This document shows, in pieces, positions 17,373-28,217 of a stretch of 64,000 nucleotides of DNA. Source of the DNA: JANQJA01 sp965267485 (lineage in GTDB: Bacteria > Pseudomonadota > Gammaproteobacteria > Pseudomonadales > Azotimanducaceae); assembly GCA_965267485.1 (NCBI GenBank), contig OZ254080.1, forward strand, positions 1,116,001 to 1,180,000, read 5' to 3'. The position numbers and the translations under genes were made by a program. Every line of letters starts with the position of its first letter. Position 1 is the stretch's first letter. Below the pieces are notes generated by a model, which had not been told where the DNA came from, did no database searches, and saw only the letters and a program-made list of their open reading frames with translations.

Positions 17373-17719
17373 CGCCCCGGCGACTCGTCCTGCGCAGCAC
17401 CGACCGGGGTCGCGCACACTCCGATAACACCGTCTTCCACCTCGATCGGGAACGTCTTGATCGGCTCCCATGCGGGCGGGGCTTCAACGCCGCCGTCCTT
17501 CAACCGGAACTCGGCGCCGTGGTAGGGGCATGTGATACAACCACTCGCCATCGACCCGCCCTCCAGCGTAAAGGCAGCATGGGAACAGTAGTAGCCGATG
17601 GCGTAGAGTTCGCCTTCATGGCGACAAAGCAGGATTTCCTCGCCGTCGAGTTCGATATACAGCTGGCTGCCTTCCGCCACATCCTGCTCGGCGGCAACCA
17701 CATAAAACCCGTCTCTCAT
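17369..17719 (-). CDS. Rieske-type 2Fe-2S ferredoxin
   Basis: A 116-residue protein with Cys45-x-His47 (YYCSHAAF) and Cys64-x2-His67 (TCPYHGAEF), the CXH...CX2H Rieske ligand set. The length suits the soluble ferredoxin component of aromatic-ring dioxygenases or the small subunit of nitrite-reductase-like systems. The neighbour across the divergent gap is homogentisate dioxygenase, but that enzyme needs no ferredoxin, so the partner is unknown. The first in-frame ATG at 17719 is used; a much longer antisense frame through hmgA is not believed. Confidence 0.88.
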   Translation of the reverse strand: MRDGFYVVAAEQDVAEGSQLYIELDGEEILLCRHEGELYAIGYYCSHAAFTLEGGSMASGCITCPYHGAEFRLKDGGVEAPPAWEPIKTFPIEVEDGVIGVCATPVGAAQDESPGR

Positions 17720-17791
17720 CCCGCTATGCTCGCTTAGATTCGACCGATGAATCAAGCTATCCTGCGAGCATATTGTGCCCGGAGGAAACCG

Positions 17792-18930
17792 ATGAGCGAC
17801 AAACACTGGATTCGCCTGCCGGTGAGTGAAGGCAAGGCATCGCGTCAGGCACATGCCGATTTGCCGGAAGGCACGTACGAGCGCGAACTGGGCCGTGAGG
17901 GCTTCTTCGGCCCTGTCACCCAGATGCATCATCGCCATCCCCCGACCGGCTGGATCGACTGGGATGGCCCATTGAAGCCACGCGCCTTTGACCTGAACAA
18001 GCTGTTCCGCGCCGTGACCACACCCCATGCCGCGACCACGGTGCTGTCGAACGCCCAGTGCACAATTCGCGTCTGGCGTCTCGAGACCAGCATGACGCAT
18101 CTCGTTCGCAACTCGGACGGGGACGATCTTCTGTTTCTGCACCACGGGCGGGGACACCTGTTTTGCGACTACGGGCATCTCGAGATCGGCGAAGGGGACT
18201 ACGTGCTGATCCCGCGGGGCACGGCGTGGCGCATCGACGTGATTGATCCGGTCAACGTTTATGCGATCCAGAATACGGATGGCGCGTACCGGCTGCCCGA
18301 TCGCGGCATGCTGGGGCCGAACGCGATCTTCGATCCGGCGGTGCTCGACCATCCGCGAATCGACGAGACGTTTCTCGCGCAGCAGGACGAAGAGACCTGG
18401 GAAGTGCATGTGAAGCGACACGACGAGATCACGCGCGTGACGTTCCCGTTCAATCCCCTTGATGCTGTCGGCTGGCACGGTGACAACACGGTCGTTCGGC
18501 TGAACTGGCGCGATATACGTCCGGTGGTCAGCCATCGCTATCACCTGCCACCGTCAGTGCACACAACGTTCATCGGTAACGGATTCGTTGTCTGCACGTT
18601 CTGCCCGAGACCGGCAGAAACCGATGAGGGCGCGCTGAAGGTGCCGTTCTATCACAACAATGACGACTTCGATGAGGTGCTCTTTTACCATCGCGGCGAC
18701 TTCTTCAGCCGCGACAACATCAGCGAGGGCATGATGACCTTCCATCCCTGCGGGTTTGCACACGGCCCCCATCCGAAGGCGCTCAAGAAAAGCATGGAGT
18801 CGCCACCAGGTTTCATCGATGAGGTTGCGGTGATGGTCGACACACGGTCGTCGCTTGAGATCGGCAATGCGGCAACGCTCGTTGAGAACGCGGCCTACGT
18901 CGACTCCTGGCGATCACCGGGTGGTGAAAC

Positions 18931-18934
<4 letters not shown>
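17792..18934 (+). CDS. hmgA: Homogentisate 1,2-dioxygenase
   Basis: A 380-residue non-haem iron dioxygenase. The start MSDKHWIRLPVSEGKASRQAH follows GGAGG; an upstream ATG at 17747 is less well placed. Iron-ligand region NNDDFDEVLFYHRGDF and HPCGFAHGPHPKA fit the family, in a cupin-like fold. It opens homogentisate to maleylacetoacetate in tyrosine and phenylalanine breakdown. The stop overlaps the next start as GTGA, coupling it to acetoacetyl-CoA synthetase, which would activate the acetoacetate released at the end of the same pathway. The isomerase and fumarylacetoacetase genes are not in the window. Confidence 0.9.
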
Positions 18935-20850
<1,916 letters not shown>

Positions 20851-20869
20851 CGCATCCGCGGCGCGGGCG

Positions 20870-20902
20870 AAAAAAAGCCCCGGACGCCGAAGCGGCCGGG
20901 GC
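20870..20902 (-). terminator. Intrinsic terminator for the TonB receptor gene
   Basis: The stem GCCCCGG/CCGGGGC (20877-20883 and 20896-20902) continues through CGC/GCG around a four-base loop. On the minus strand it is followed by seven T. It lies 26 bases after the receptor stop. On the plus strand there is no T tract, so it mainly serves the minus strand. Confidence 0.9.
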
Positions 20903-20927
20903 GGGGTACGGAGCAACTGACCCGGTG

Positions 20928-23651
20928 TCAGAAGTCCGCGTTGAGGCGAACGAAGTAGTAACCACCCTGCCAGGGTGCGTAGGAACCGGACTGGTAGAGA
21001 CGGCCGCAGCAGTAGTCGTTGTCGCTGGCGACACGATCCACCTGATCCGGATACTCGTCGAAAATGTTGCGACCCCCTGCCGAGAGACTGTAGTTGTCAT
21101 TGAACCGGAAGGTGCCCTCGAGGTCGACGAACACGGTCGATCCGTAAGTCTGGAACCCGGTGAAGGTTGAGCCGCTGTCGTCGGAGTCGGTTGACTCGCC
21201 ATACCAGCTTGCGCGCGCCATCATCGTGAAGGCCGGCGAGAAGTCGTGAACCGCCGTGAACACACCGCGGAATTCAGGCGATGCATTCTCGAAGTCGTAG
21301 ATTTCCTCGACCCCGAGGAAGGCGCTGGCGTCGGATTCGATCGACGACTTGTTGTAGTTCACAGACGCTGTCAGCGTCGTGCTCATGCCGTTGTCCCATG
21401 CGATCGGTGCCGTTGCGACGACGTCAACGCCGGTCGTTTCACTGTCGAACGCGTTGGTGAAATAGAACACGCCGCCGATCGAGTTCGCGCCGGCGACACC
21501 GGCACCCTCGAGTGCGAGGAAGTTGTCATAGGCGGCGCCCGAGGTCGGGTCGGTCGAGACGTCACGCGTCGTGATCGAGTAGAAACGATCGTCGATCGCG
21601 ATCTGGTAGTAGTCGACCGTCAGCGTCATCAGTTCCAGATCGGCGGTGAAGCCGAACGTGAAGTTCGTCGACGTTTCCGGCTCGAGCGGAGACGCGCCGA
21701 GTGCCGCGGCAATCGGGCCGCCTGCCGGGAACAGTCCGGTTGCAACCGGGAAGCCGTTCGGCAGTCGCGTCGAGACGTTGGTCGTGCCCTGCTGCCCTGG
21801 CGTCGGTGCCCGGAAGCCCGTGCCGACCGAAGCGCGCAGTGCGAAGGTGGGAGAGACCTTGACCAGACCAGCCAGTTTGCCGACGACCTCGCTGCCGAAG
21901 TCAGAGTAGTCCTCGTAGCGAATCGCGCCCTGCAGGAAGAGTGATTCTGTCACGTCGGCTGACAGGTCGCCGTAGACTGCGTACGAGTCCCGCGTGTAGT
22001 CATCGGAGAATGCCGGCGAGTAACCCGGGAAACCGTTTGAGCCGACACCGACTACGGTAAATACGGGATCAGATGAATCCGCGCAGTCCAGCGACGAACC
22101 ATTTGCAATAACGCCAAGTCCGTTTGCCGTCGGCGTGCCATCATCGTTACAAAAACCGAACGGGTCGGGTGTCGCGTACGGGCCTGCTTCGTATGATTCG
22201 ACCTGCGGGCTTTCGACGACCTCGTAGGATTCGTCGAGATAGCTGAGGCCAAAGGCAAAGGTCAGCGGGCTGTACATGCCGGTGTCGAAGTCCAGCGCGA
22301 AGTCAGCCTGGATCTGGAACTCTTCATTCACGAGATCACCCGGCCGGAACGACGTCGGGGACGCGGCACCGAGTGACGGGTTGATCGTGTTGAACAGGGT
22401 GTACGAGATCTCGTTGCTGCCGAAGCGTGCCGAGACGTCGTAGCTGAGGCCGCCATCTGTCAGACCGCGCAGACCGCCAGCCAGAGAGTAGTCGGTGATG
22501 TCACCCGCAAATCTCGGCGTGAAACCGCCGGGGAACTTCTCGAGGGGCGTGTAGATCGATCCATCCTCGTTACGCAGTTCCTCGATCGTGCCGTTGCCCG
22601 GATAGCGATAGAAGAAGCCACCGTCACCCTCGCTCTCCGTGTAGTTACCGAAGGCATAGAGTTCCATGCTGTCAGAGAGGTCAGCCCCCGCGTTGAAGAA
22701 CAGCTTGGTCGCTTCATAGTTGGGTGCGCCCCAGGGCATGGCGTTTTCGCCTTCGACGGATGCGGCGGCGATGCCACCAGGGAACGCCTGCTGCAAAGCC
22801 GATTGCCGCGGATCTGTGGGGTCGGGCCGGCCGAGGACATAGTCGGCATAACCTGCCGTGTCATCGAAGCGCGGGCTGTTCGGGTCGAGACAGAACCACG
22901 ATTCGCAGTACTGCTCGGCGCGCTCGGTGAAATCGTTCTTGGTGAACTCGCCGGAAATCGACACGAAGCCGGTTTCACCGAGAGGCAGGCCGATGTTGCC
23001 CATGACGGTCGTGCTGAAGCCGTCGCCCTCGAAGTATTCCCCGGTTGAAACTGTCAGGCTGCCACCCTCTGCATTCTGCTTGAGGTTGAAGTTGATGACG
23101 CCTGCAATGGCGTCCGAGCCGTACTGCGACGATGCGCCGTCACGCAGCACTTCGATGGTTTCCAGAGCGACGGCCGGAATCGTGGCAAGGTCGGGGCCCT
23201 GTGTGCCCGAACCACCGATGCCGACAAGCGCGGCGCGGTGACGTCGCTTGCCATTAACGAGTACGAGCGTGTGGTGCGAAGGCAGGTCACGCAGCGTTGC
23301 CGGTCGGATAAACGTCGCGCCATCGCTGATCGGCTGTCGTGCAACGTTATAGGACGGCACCAGCGTCTGCATGATGTTGTCCATATCCGTGTATGAAACG
23401 GCGTCGACGGTATCGGCGTCGAAGACGTCGACCGGGACCGGTGAGTCGGTCACCGTTCTTGGTTTGCCGCGAAGGCCGGTAACGGTGACCTCTTCGATCT
23501 CCATTTCCTCAGCCAGCACGGGAAGCGACAGCGTTGCGCCGCCGGCAGCGATCGCGACTGCCAGCGGCAGTGCCTTGATCCCTTTCAGGTGCTTTGCACT
23601 AGTTCGTGTCATGAGTGGAACCCCCATCTCGTTGGTTTTTGATTTCCCCAT
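20928..23651 (-). CDS. TonB-dependent outer-membrane receptor
   Basis: A 907-residue receptor. A signal peptide ends near LPVLAEE, followed by MEIEEVTVTGLRG as the likely TonB box. The plug domain has LVLVNGKRRHRAALVGIGG and IEVLRDGASSQYGSDAIAGVINFNL, and a long beta-barrel ends in an aromatic-rich strand (GGYYFVRLNADF). ATG codons at 23651, 23627 and 23612 are possible starts; the last gives a conventional signal peptide. The substrate is unknown; no transporter or hydrolase beside it points to one. It is divergent, across a 515-base gap, from the TauE-like permease. Confidence 0.93.
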   Translation of the reverse strand: MGKSKTNEMGVPLMTRTSAKHLKGIKALPLAVAIAAGGATLSLPVLAEEMEIEEVTVTGLRGKPRTVTDSPVPVDVFDADTVDAVSYTDMDNIMQTLVPSYNVARQPISDGATFIRPATLRDLPSHHTLVLVNGKRRHRAALVGIGGSGTQGPDLATIPAVALETIEVLRDGASSQYGSDAIAGVINFNLKQNAEGGSLTVSTGEYFEGDGFSTTVMGNIGLPLGETGFVSISGEFTKNDFTERAEQYCESWFCLDPNSPRFDDTAGYADYVLGRPDPTDPRQSALQQAFPGGIAAASVEGENAMPWGAPNYEATKLFFNAGADLSDSMELYAFGNYTESEGDGGFFYRYPGNGTIEELRNEDGSIYTPLEKFPGGFTPRFAGDITDYSLAGGLRGLTDGGLSYDVSARFGSNEISYTLFNTINPSLGAASPTSFRPGDLVNEEFQIQADFALDFDTGMYSPLTFAFGLSYLDESYEVVESPQVESYEAGPYATPDPFGFCNDDGTPTANGLGVIANGSSLDCADSSDPVFTVVGVGSNGFPGYSPAFSDDYTRDSYAVYGDLSADVTESLFLQGAIRYEDYSDFGSEVVGKLAGLVKVSPTFALRASVGTGFRAPTPGQQGTTNVSTRLPNGFPVATGLFPAGGPIAAALGASPLEPETSTNFTFGFTADLELMTLTVDYYQIAIDDRFYSITTRDVSTDPTSGAAYDNFLALEGAGVAGANSIGGVFYFTNAFDSETTGVDVVATAPIAWDNGMSTTLTASVNYNKSSIESDASAFLGVEEIYDFENASPEFRGVFTAVHDFSPAFTMMARASWYGESTDSDDSGSTFTGFQTYGSTVFVDLEGTFRFNDNYSLSAGGRNIFDEYPDQVDRVASDNDYCCGRLYQSGSYAPWQGGYYFVRLNADF

Positions 23652-23978
23652 GGAATGCTCGTTAGCTCGATGCTCGCGTTTCCAGGCCCGACTTATTGCA
23701 GAGATTGGGCCAACTTGGGGTCATGATTCGAAAAGAGGCGCTGGTGCACGCCGCGCACCATTGTTGGATGGTTGGGCGCTGCTTCCTGATTTTCCGGAGT
23801 TTGAGGTACCGACGTGATGGATTCGTACGCAGACAGCTCTCCGTTTTGGTGCCTGCCGGTCGCGTGATCGCCTACCAGGGGTTGCGCCATTTGGGCGCGG
23901 CGGGGCGTGGGCTCGCACCGATTCGAGCACGGTCGTCGGGCGCGCCCCGAGTTGGGCAGCGAATCGGCGCGCTGTCAC

Positions 23979-23995
23979 CAAAACGAGGCGTTTTG
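23979..23995. promoter_or_regulatory. Perfect 7-base inverted repeat, possible operator
   Basis: CAAAACG and CGTTTTG flank a 3-base spacer in the gap between the TonB receptor and the TauE-like gene. It could be a protein-binding site or a small RNA hairpin. There is no T run long enough to call it a terminator. Confidence 0.3.
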
Positions 23996-24100
23996 TTCGG
24001 CTGAGCCGAAGGGACAGGTTTGGGTTTTCCGAACGATGTCAATCAAAAAGCCCCTGAAAAAAAGGGTTTGCGGCGCAGGCAGGATGACCCCGCCGGTCGC

Positions 24101-24116
24101 TGGCACGCTTATTGAA
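24101..24116 (+). promoter_or_regulatory. Sigma-54-like promoter element upstream of the TauE-like gene
   Basis: TGGCACG, four bases, then TTGAA lies 51 bases upstream of the permease start. It matches the -24 element perfectly and the -12 element except that the normally conserved GC reads GA. The placement is right for a promoter, but the -12 mismatch weakens the call. Confidence 0.3.
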
Positions 24117-24166
24117 TAAGGAGGCGTGTTCATTGGGGCCGTGCTGTATGGGGAGTTGCGCCAATC

Positions 24167-25003
24167 ATGGAAGTTTCGATTTTGGGGGTCGCTGCGCTAC
24201 TCGGCGCACTGTTTTTGGCGGGCGGTATCGCGGGGCTGACCGCCGGCCTGTTTGGCAATGGTGGGGGGTTTGTCGTGGTACCGGCGTTGCTGGCTGTCTT
24301 TCCGCTCTTCAGCGACAACTACGCTCAACACATCTATGTCGCGGTCGGGACCTCGCTGGCTTCGATCATCGTCTCTTCCACACGTTCGGTTCAGGCACAT
24401 ATGAAGAAGGACGCCGTTGATTTCAACATTCTGAAATCATGGGCGCCCTGGCTGACCGGCGGGGTCGCCGTTGGGCTTTACGTCGCATCGCTGATTGATG
24501 GCTCCAGCCTGATTCTGGTCTTCGCGATCGGTGTGCTCTTCTACTCCTTCTACTTTCTGTTTCCGGAGTGGTTCGCGGAGCGCGGCGGTGGCTTTGACAT
24601 GCCGACGGGCGCCGGCCGCGCGGCGCTGGCTTCCGGGCTTGGCGGCTTTTCGGCACTGCTCGGCATTGGCGGCGGCACGATCACGGTCGTGACCATGGTC
24701 GTGTGCGGACGCAAGGTCCACCAGGCGGTGGCGACGGCTGCCGGTGTCGGTTTCATCATCTCGGTGCCGGGTGCAATCGGGTTCCTGATTCTCGGTCTCG
24801 GCGTTCCGGATCTGCCGGTCGGCTCGCTGGGGTACATCAACATTCCCGCGCTGGTGGCGATCTGCACGATGTCGATTATCACAGCGCCAATCGGTGCGCG
24901 TTGGGCGCACAGTCTCAACGAACTTCACCTGAAGAAGATCTTCGGCATGTATCTGCTCGGTGTCTCTTCAACCATGTTCTACAAAACACTGGCAACCTTT
25001 TAA
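24167..25003 (+). CDS. TauE/SafE-family sulfite exporter-like permease
   Basis: A 278-residue inner-membrane protein with about eight hydrophobic segments. The repeated halves carry GGIAGLTAGLFGNGGGFVVVPAL and a later GLGGFSALLGIGGGTITVVTM, the Gly-rich duplicated motif of TauE/SafE (DUF81) permeases. Proposed cargoes in the family are sulfite, sulfoacetate and other small anions. The next gene, a Tat-targeted aminotransferase, starts 28 bases downstream with a strong ribosome site, so the pair is probably one operon; a shared sulfonate or amino-acid substrate is possible but not shown. Confidence 0.9.
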   Translation: MEVSILGVAALLGALFLAGGIAGLTAGLFGNGGGFVVVPALLAVFPLFSDNYAQHIYVAVGTSLASIIVSSTRSVQAHMKKDAVDFNILKSWAPWLTGGVAVGLYVASLIDGSSLILVFAIGVLFYSFYFLFPEWFAERGGGFDMPTGAGRAALASGLGGFSALLGIGGGTITVVTMVVCGRKVHQAVATAAGVGFIISVPGAIGFLILGLGVPDLPVGSLGYINIPALVAICTMSIITAPIGARWAHSLNELHLKKIFGMYLLGVSSTMFYKTLATF

Positions 25004-25031
25004 CAACCTTTACCCAAGGGAGGAGGGGAAA

Positions 25032-26174
25032 ATGACAGCGCAACTTTCAAGACGTGGATTCCTGCGGGGGTCCGCACTGATGGCCGGGGCTTATGCCGGC
25101 AGCAGTGTGGTGCCGCTTCAGGCAGCCGCATCAACGATGTCGTTGTACGGTCCGGCGCCCGGCGTCGCAAAACTCAACTCGAACGAAAACCCGTATGGCC
25201 CCAGCAAGAAAGCGCTGGCCGCCATGGTGAACGCCTCCGCCAAGGGGGCTTACTACGTCGGGCAATCGGTCGGCAAACTGGTTTCAATGATCGCCGAGCG
25301 CAACGGCGTGCCGGAAGACTGGATCAGTCTCAGTGCCGGCTCGAGTGGCGTGCTGCAGTATCTCGCGGTCGCAAAGAGCAAGGAGGGCAAGATTCTCGGC
25401 CCGGATCTGTTCTGGGATACAACCTCCCGCAAGGCTATTCAGCAGGGCGGCGAGATCATCAGAATCGCGAAGACCGAAGATCTCAGCGTCGACCTGAAGG
25501 CGCTCGAGAAGGCCATTACACCGGACATATCGATGGTTCAGGTGTGCAACCCGAACAACCCGACCGGGATGGTCGTCGATGCGAAGGAACTGCGATCGTT
25601 CTGCAAGCGTGTGTCGAAGAAGACGACCGTGCTGGTCGACGAGGCGTACAACGAGATCACCGACGATCCTGAAGGCAACAGCATGATGGATCTCGTGCGT
25701 GAAGGCTATGACGTCGTGGTCGCCCGCACGTTCTCCAAGATCTACGGTCTGGCGGGCATGCGGGTCGGTTACATGATCGCTAAGCCCGAGACAACGCAAC
25801 TCGTTCAGACCTACGGCCTCGGCAACTACGCAATGAACCAGGCCGGCGTTGCCGCTGCGCTGGCGAGCTATGACGATTTCGAGTTCCTGGACTACTCCAA
25901 GAGCAAGATCATCGAGGCCCGTGAAATGATCATGGATGCGGTCAAGCGCAACGAACTGACGGCGGCACCCTCGGAGACGAGCTTCGTCTTCGTTGATCTC
26001 GGTGATCTCAATGCCGAGGTCTTCCGCCAGGAGATGGCGAAGCGCAATGTGCTCATCCGCGGCATCTATCGTGACTACACGAGCTGGTCTCGCGTGAGCG
26101 TCGGCATGCTCGATGACGTCGAGATGTACGTCAAGGCATTGCCGGCCGCACTCGAGGCGACGATGAAGGCCTAG
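25032..26174 (+). CDS. PLP-dependent aminotransferase (HisC-like) with Tat signal
   Basis: A 380-residue fold-type I aminotransferase. The ATG at 25032 follows GGGAGGAGGGG. Residues 1-33 read as a twin-arginine signal (LSRRGFLRG, then a hydrophobic stretch and QAAAS), predicting folded export to the periplasm. The catalytic part shows LNSNENPYGPS, NPNNPTG (173-179), Asp203 in VDEAY and the PLP lysine Lys236 in TFSKIYGLAGMRVGY. Histidinol-phosphate aminotransferase is the nearest family by motif, but export argues against histidine synthesis. It shares an operon with a TauE-like permease. The stop overlaps the kynureninase stop at CTAG. Confidence 0.85.
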   Translation: MTAQLSRRGFLRGSALMAGAYAGSSVVPLQAAASTMSLYGPAPGVAKLNSNENPYGPSKKALAAMVNASAKGAYYVGQSVGKLVSMIAERNGVPEDWISLSAGSSGVLQYLAVAKSKEGKILGPDLFWDTTSRKAIQQGGEIIRIAKTEDLSVDLKALEKAITPDISMVQVCNPNNPTGMVVDAKELRSFCKRVSKKTTVLVDEAYNEITDDPEGNSMMDLVREGYDVVVARTFSKIYGLAGMRVGYMIAKPETTQLVQTYGLGNYAMNQAGVAAALASYDDFEFLDYSKSKIIEAREMIMDAVKRNELTAAPSETSFVFVDLGDLNAEVFRQEMAKRNVLIRGIYRDYTSWSRVSVGMLDDVEMYVKALPAALEATMKA

Positions 26175-27406
26175 GTTACCTTCTGACGCTGGCTGAAGAC
26201 CGGTGCGCGCCAGCGCCCGGTCTTCACCACGTCGCAAAGCGCACTCGCCGCATCGAAAACGTCGACAAAACGTGTATAGAGCGGCGCAAAACCGAATCTC
26301 AGGATGTCCCGTTCCCGGAAGTCACCAATCACACCCTGCTCGATCAGTGCCTGAATCATGGCGTAAGCGCCTTCAGCGCGAAAGCTGATCTGACTGCCGC
26401 GCCTTGATGCGTCCGTTGGGCTTGCCAGGGCAAGTTCGTTGCCTATGGGGACGACGAGCTGCTCGAAGGTCTCGCTGAGCGCAATGGATTTCGCATGGAC
26501 GGCCTCGAGCTCAATACCATCGAAGACATCGAGCGCGGCATCGAGCGCCGCCATCGCAATAATCGGCGGTGTGCCGCTCGCGAAACGGGCAATGCCGGAT
26601 GCGGGCTCATATCGTGCCTCGAAGCCAAAGGGCCTCGCGTGCCCCATCCATCCGGCGAGTGGCTGCTTCGCTGTCTCCTGCAGACGTTCGGCGACGTAGA
26701 CGAAAGCCGGTGCACCGGGTCCTCCGCACAGAAACTTGTAACCGCAGCCGACCGCGAAATCCGCACCGGCCTGATCGAGCTCGACTGGGAACGCGCCAGT
26801 GCTGTGAGACAGATCCCAGGCAATCAGGGCCCCGGCCTCGTGAGCGCGACGGGTCCACGCTGCCATGTCGAGTCGCTCGCCGGTGCGAAAGTCGACTTCA
26901 GTCAGCATCAGCACGGCGACCTTCTCGTCGAGCGCGTCAGCGAGTGATTCCAGCGGCGCCGTTTCCAGAACGCACCGGTCTGAACCCAGGAGGTCTTCGA
27001 TTCCCTGTGCCATGTAAAGGTCGGTTGGAAAGTTGTCTGCTGTCGACAGGATCGTGGTTCGGCCCGGGCGCAGCGCGAGCGCCGATGTCAGCACTTTGAA
27101 GAGATTGTTGGAGACGCTGTCTGTACAGATGAGCTGCCCCGGCGCCGCGCCAACCAGCGGTGCGATTCGTTCACCGACCGAGATGGGGTAGTCGATCCAT
27201 CCGTGTGTATTCCAGCTGGCGATAAGATCGTTGCCCCACTGCTCGGCGACGACCTGCTGAAGCTTTGCGGGCGTGCCGGCAGGCAACGCGCCGAGCGAAT
27301 TGCCGTCCAGGTAGATAACGCCTTCGGGCAAGCAAAAGCGCTCGCGGACGTGGGCAAGCGGGTCGTTTGCGTCCAGATGCTCGCAGTCGGCTCTCGACAG
27401 GGTCAT
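26171..27406 (-). CDS. kynU: Kynureninase
   Basis: A 411-residue PLP enzyme. VIYLDGNSLGALP near the N-terminus, CTDSVSNNLFKVL, MLTEVDFRTGERLD, AWDLSHSTGAFPVEL and the lysine segment GCGYKFLCGGPGAPAF are kynureninase hallmarks. It cleaves kynurenine to anthranilate and alanine. An upstream ATG exists at 27424, but 27406 forms an ATGA overlap with the preceding hydrolase stop and is preferred. With the upstream formamidase it covers two successive steps of tryptophan breakdown; tryptophan dioxygenase is not in the window. Confidence 0.94.
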   Translation of the reverse strand: MTLSRADCEHLDANDPLAHVRERFCLPEGVIYLDGNSLGALPAGTPAKLQQVVAEQWGNDLIASWNTHGWIDYPISVGERIAPLVGAAPGQLICTDSVSNNLFKVLTSALALRPGRTTILSTADNFPTDLYMAQGIEDLLGSDRCVLETAPLESLADALDEKVAVLMLTEVDFRTGERLDMAAWTRRAHEAGALIAWDLSHSTGAFPVELDQAGADFAVGCGYKFLCGGPGAPAFVYVAERLQETAKQPLAGWMGHARPFGFEARYEPASGIARFASGTPPIIAMAALDAALDVFDGIELEAVHAKSIALSETFEQLVVPIGNELALASPTDASRRGSQISFRAEGAYAMIQALIEQGVIGDFRERDILRFGFAPLYTRFVDVFDAASALCDVVKTGRWRAPVFSQRQKVT

Positions 27407-28188
27407 GCGACACTCGCCAGCCATCGCACGATTCGATGAAACGCAGGCGTGCGGGGATGGATGAAATCGAAGTGCCCCGCGCCTTCCACCGTTTCGACGC
27501 GATCAGCGATGCCTTCGATGCCGGCAAGATGTGTTGGTGGAACGATGCCGTCGTTGGCCCCCTGTAAGAAGTGAGCGCCATCAAGGCCGATCTGAACCGG
27601 ATTGGCTTCGGCATAACGTGCCGGCTGTTCAGCCGCCGAGCCGCCCATGAGCGTCGCGGCCGAACGCTCGCAGCTGCTCTCACCCTCTGCATAGCGGGCG
27701 AGGTCGACAATGCCGGCAAGCGACAGCGTTGCATCGGGCTTCATTCGGGTGCTGTAGAAGCGGGAGGAAGATGGCAGTCGCGAGCGGGCGGCTGCCCAGA
27801 GTGCGAGATGACCGCCGGCAGAATGCCCCATGAAAATGAGTGGCTCTCCCCGCCGATGATATTGCGCGCCGGCATCAATGGCGCCTGCAACATCCTCGAA
27901 CGTGCCCGGCCAGCCACCGCCCGGATCGCCCAGCCGACGATAGCCGACAGCGTACACCGCAAAATAGTACTGGCGCAGTACCGTCGCCAGCGGGCGAATA
28001 TGGTCGATACCGTATGCCGATTGCCAGCACCCGCCGTGGATCAGCACGATCAGCCCGCGGCGCCGGTCCTGCTCCGGGCGCCACAGTTCGCCGCGCGGGA
28101 TCTTCGGGTCTCCGGCACTGTGTTCGATCCCGACGTTGGGCGGGTCGAAGTCGAGATCGAGGACATCCTGGAACGAGACGTTTTGCAT
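27403..28188 (-). CDS. Alpha/beta hydrolase, probable kynurenine formamidase
   Basis: A 261-residue alpha/beta hydrolase. HGGCW (51-55) is the oxyanion motif typical of arylformamidases, Ser123 lies in GHSAGGH, and C-terminal NDGIVPP and GAGHFDFI hold the likely Asp and His. An ATGA overlap with kynureninase downstream makes kynurenine formamidase (N-formylkynurenine to kynurenine) the best assignment. By fold alone it could be a general esterase. The start at 28188 is chosen because the upstream extension looks non-coding; the methyltransferase gene starts divergently 30 bases away. Confidence 0.78.
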   Translation of the reverse strand: MQNVSFQDVLDLDFDPPNVGIEHSAGDPKIPRGELWRPEQDRRRGLIVLIHGGCWQSAYGIDHIRPLATVLRQYYFAVYAVGYRRLGDPGGGWPGTFEDVAGAIDAGAQYHRRGEPLIFMGHSAGGHLALWAAARSRLPSSSRFYSTRMKPDATLSLAGIVDLARYAEGESSCERSAATLMGGSAAEQPARYAEANPVQIGLDGAHFLQGANDGIVPPTHLAGIEGIADRVETVEGAGHFDFIHPRTPAFHRIVRWLASVA

Positions 28189-28217
28189 CCTGGCGATTCT
28201 GCCATTAATTTCTGCCC

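Larger units (their letters stand above)
23652..24166. other. 515-base non-coding gap between divergent TonB receptor and TauE-like genes
   Basis: This is the longest gap in the window. No convincing gene is present: the open frames here are short, Arg/Cys/Trp-rich and lack ribosome sites. It holds a perfect inverted repeat near 23979-23995, a sigma-54-like sequence at 24101-24116, and several short A/T-rich stretches around 24040-24065. Promoters for both flanking genes must lie here, and a leader or small RNA is possible but not shown. Confidence 0.5.

Noticed and set aside
17720..18544. Upstream extension of the Rieske ferredoxin frame through hmgA
   Set aside because: The extension is antisense to the well-supported homogentisate dioxygenase gene; the Rieske domain is complete from 17719.
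23696..24004. 102-residue plus-strand open frame in the long gap before the TauE-like gene
   Set aside because: No ribosome site, odd Arg/Gly/Trp composition and no recognisable motif; treated as non-coding.
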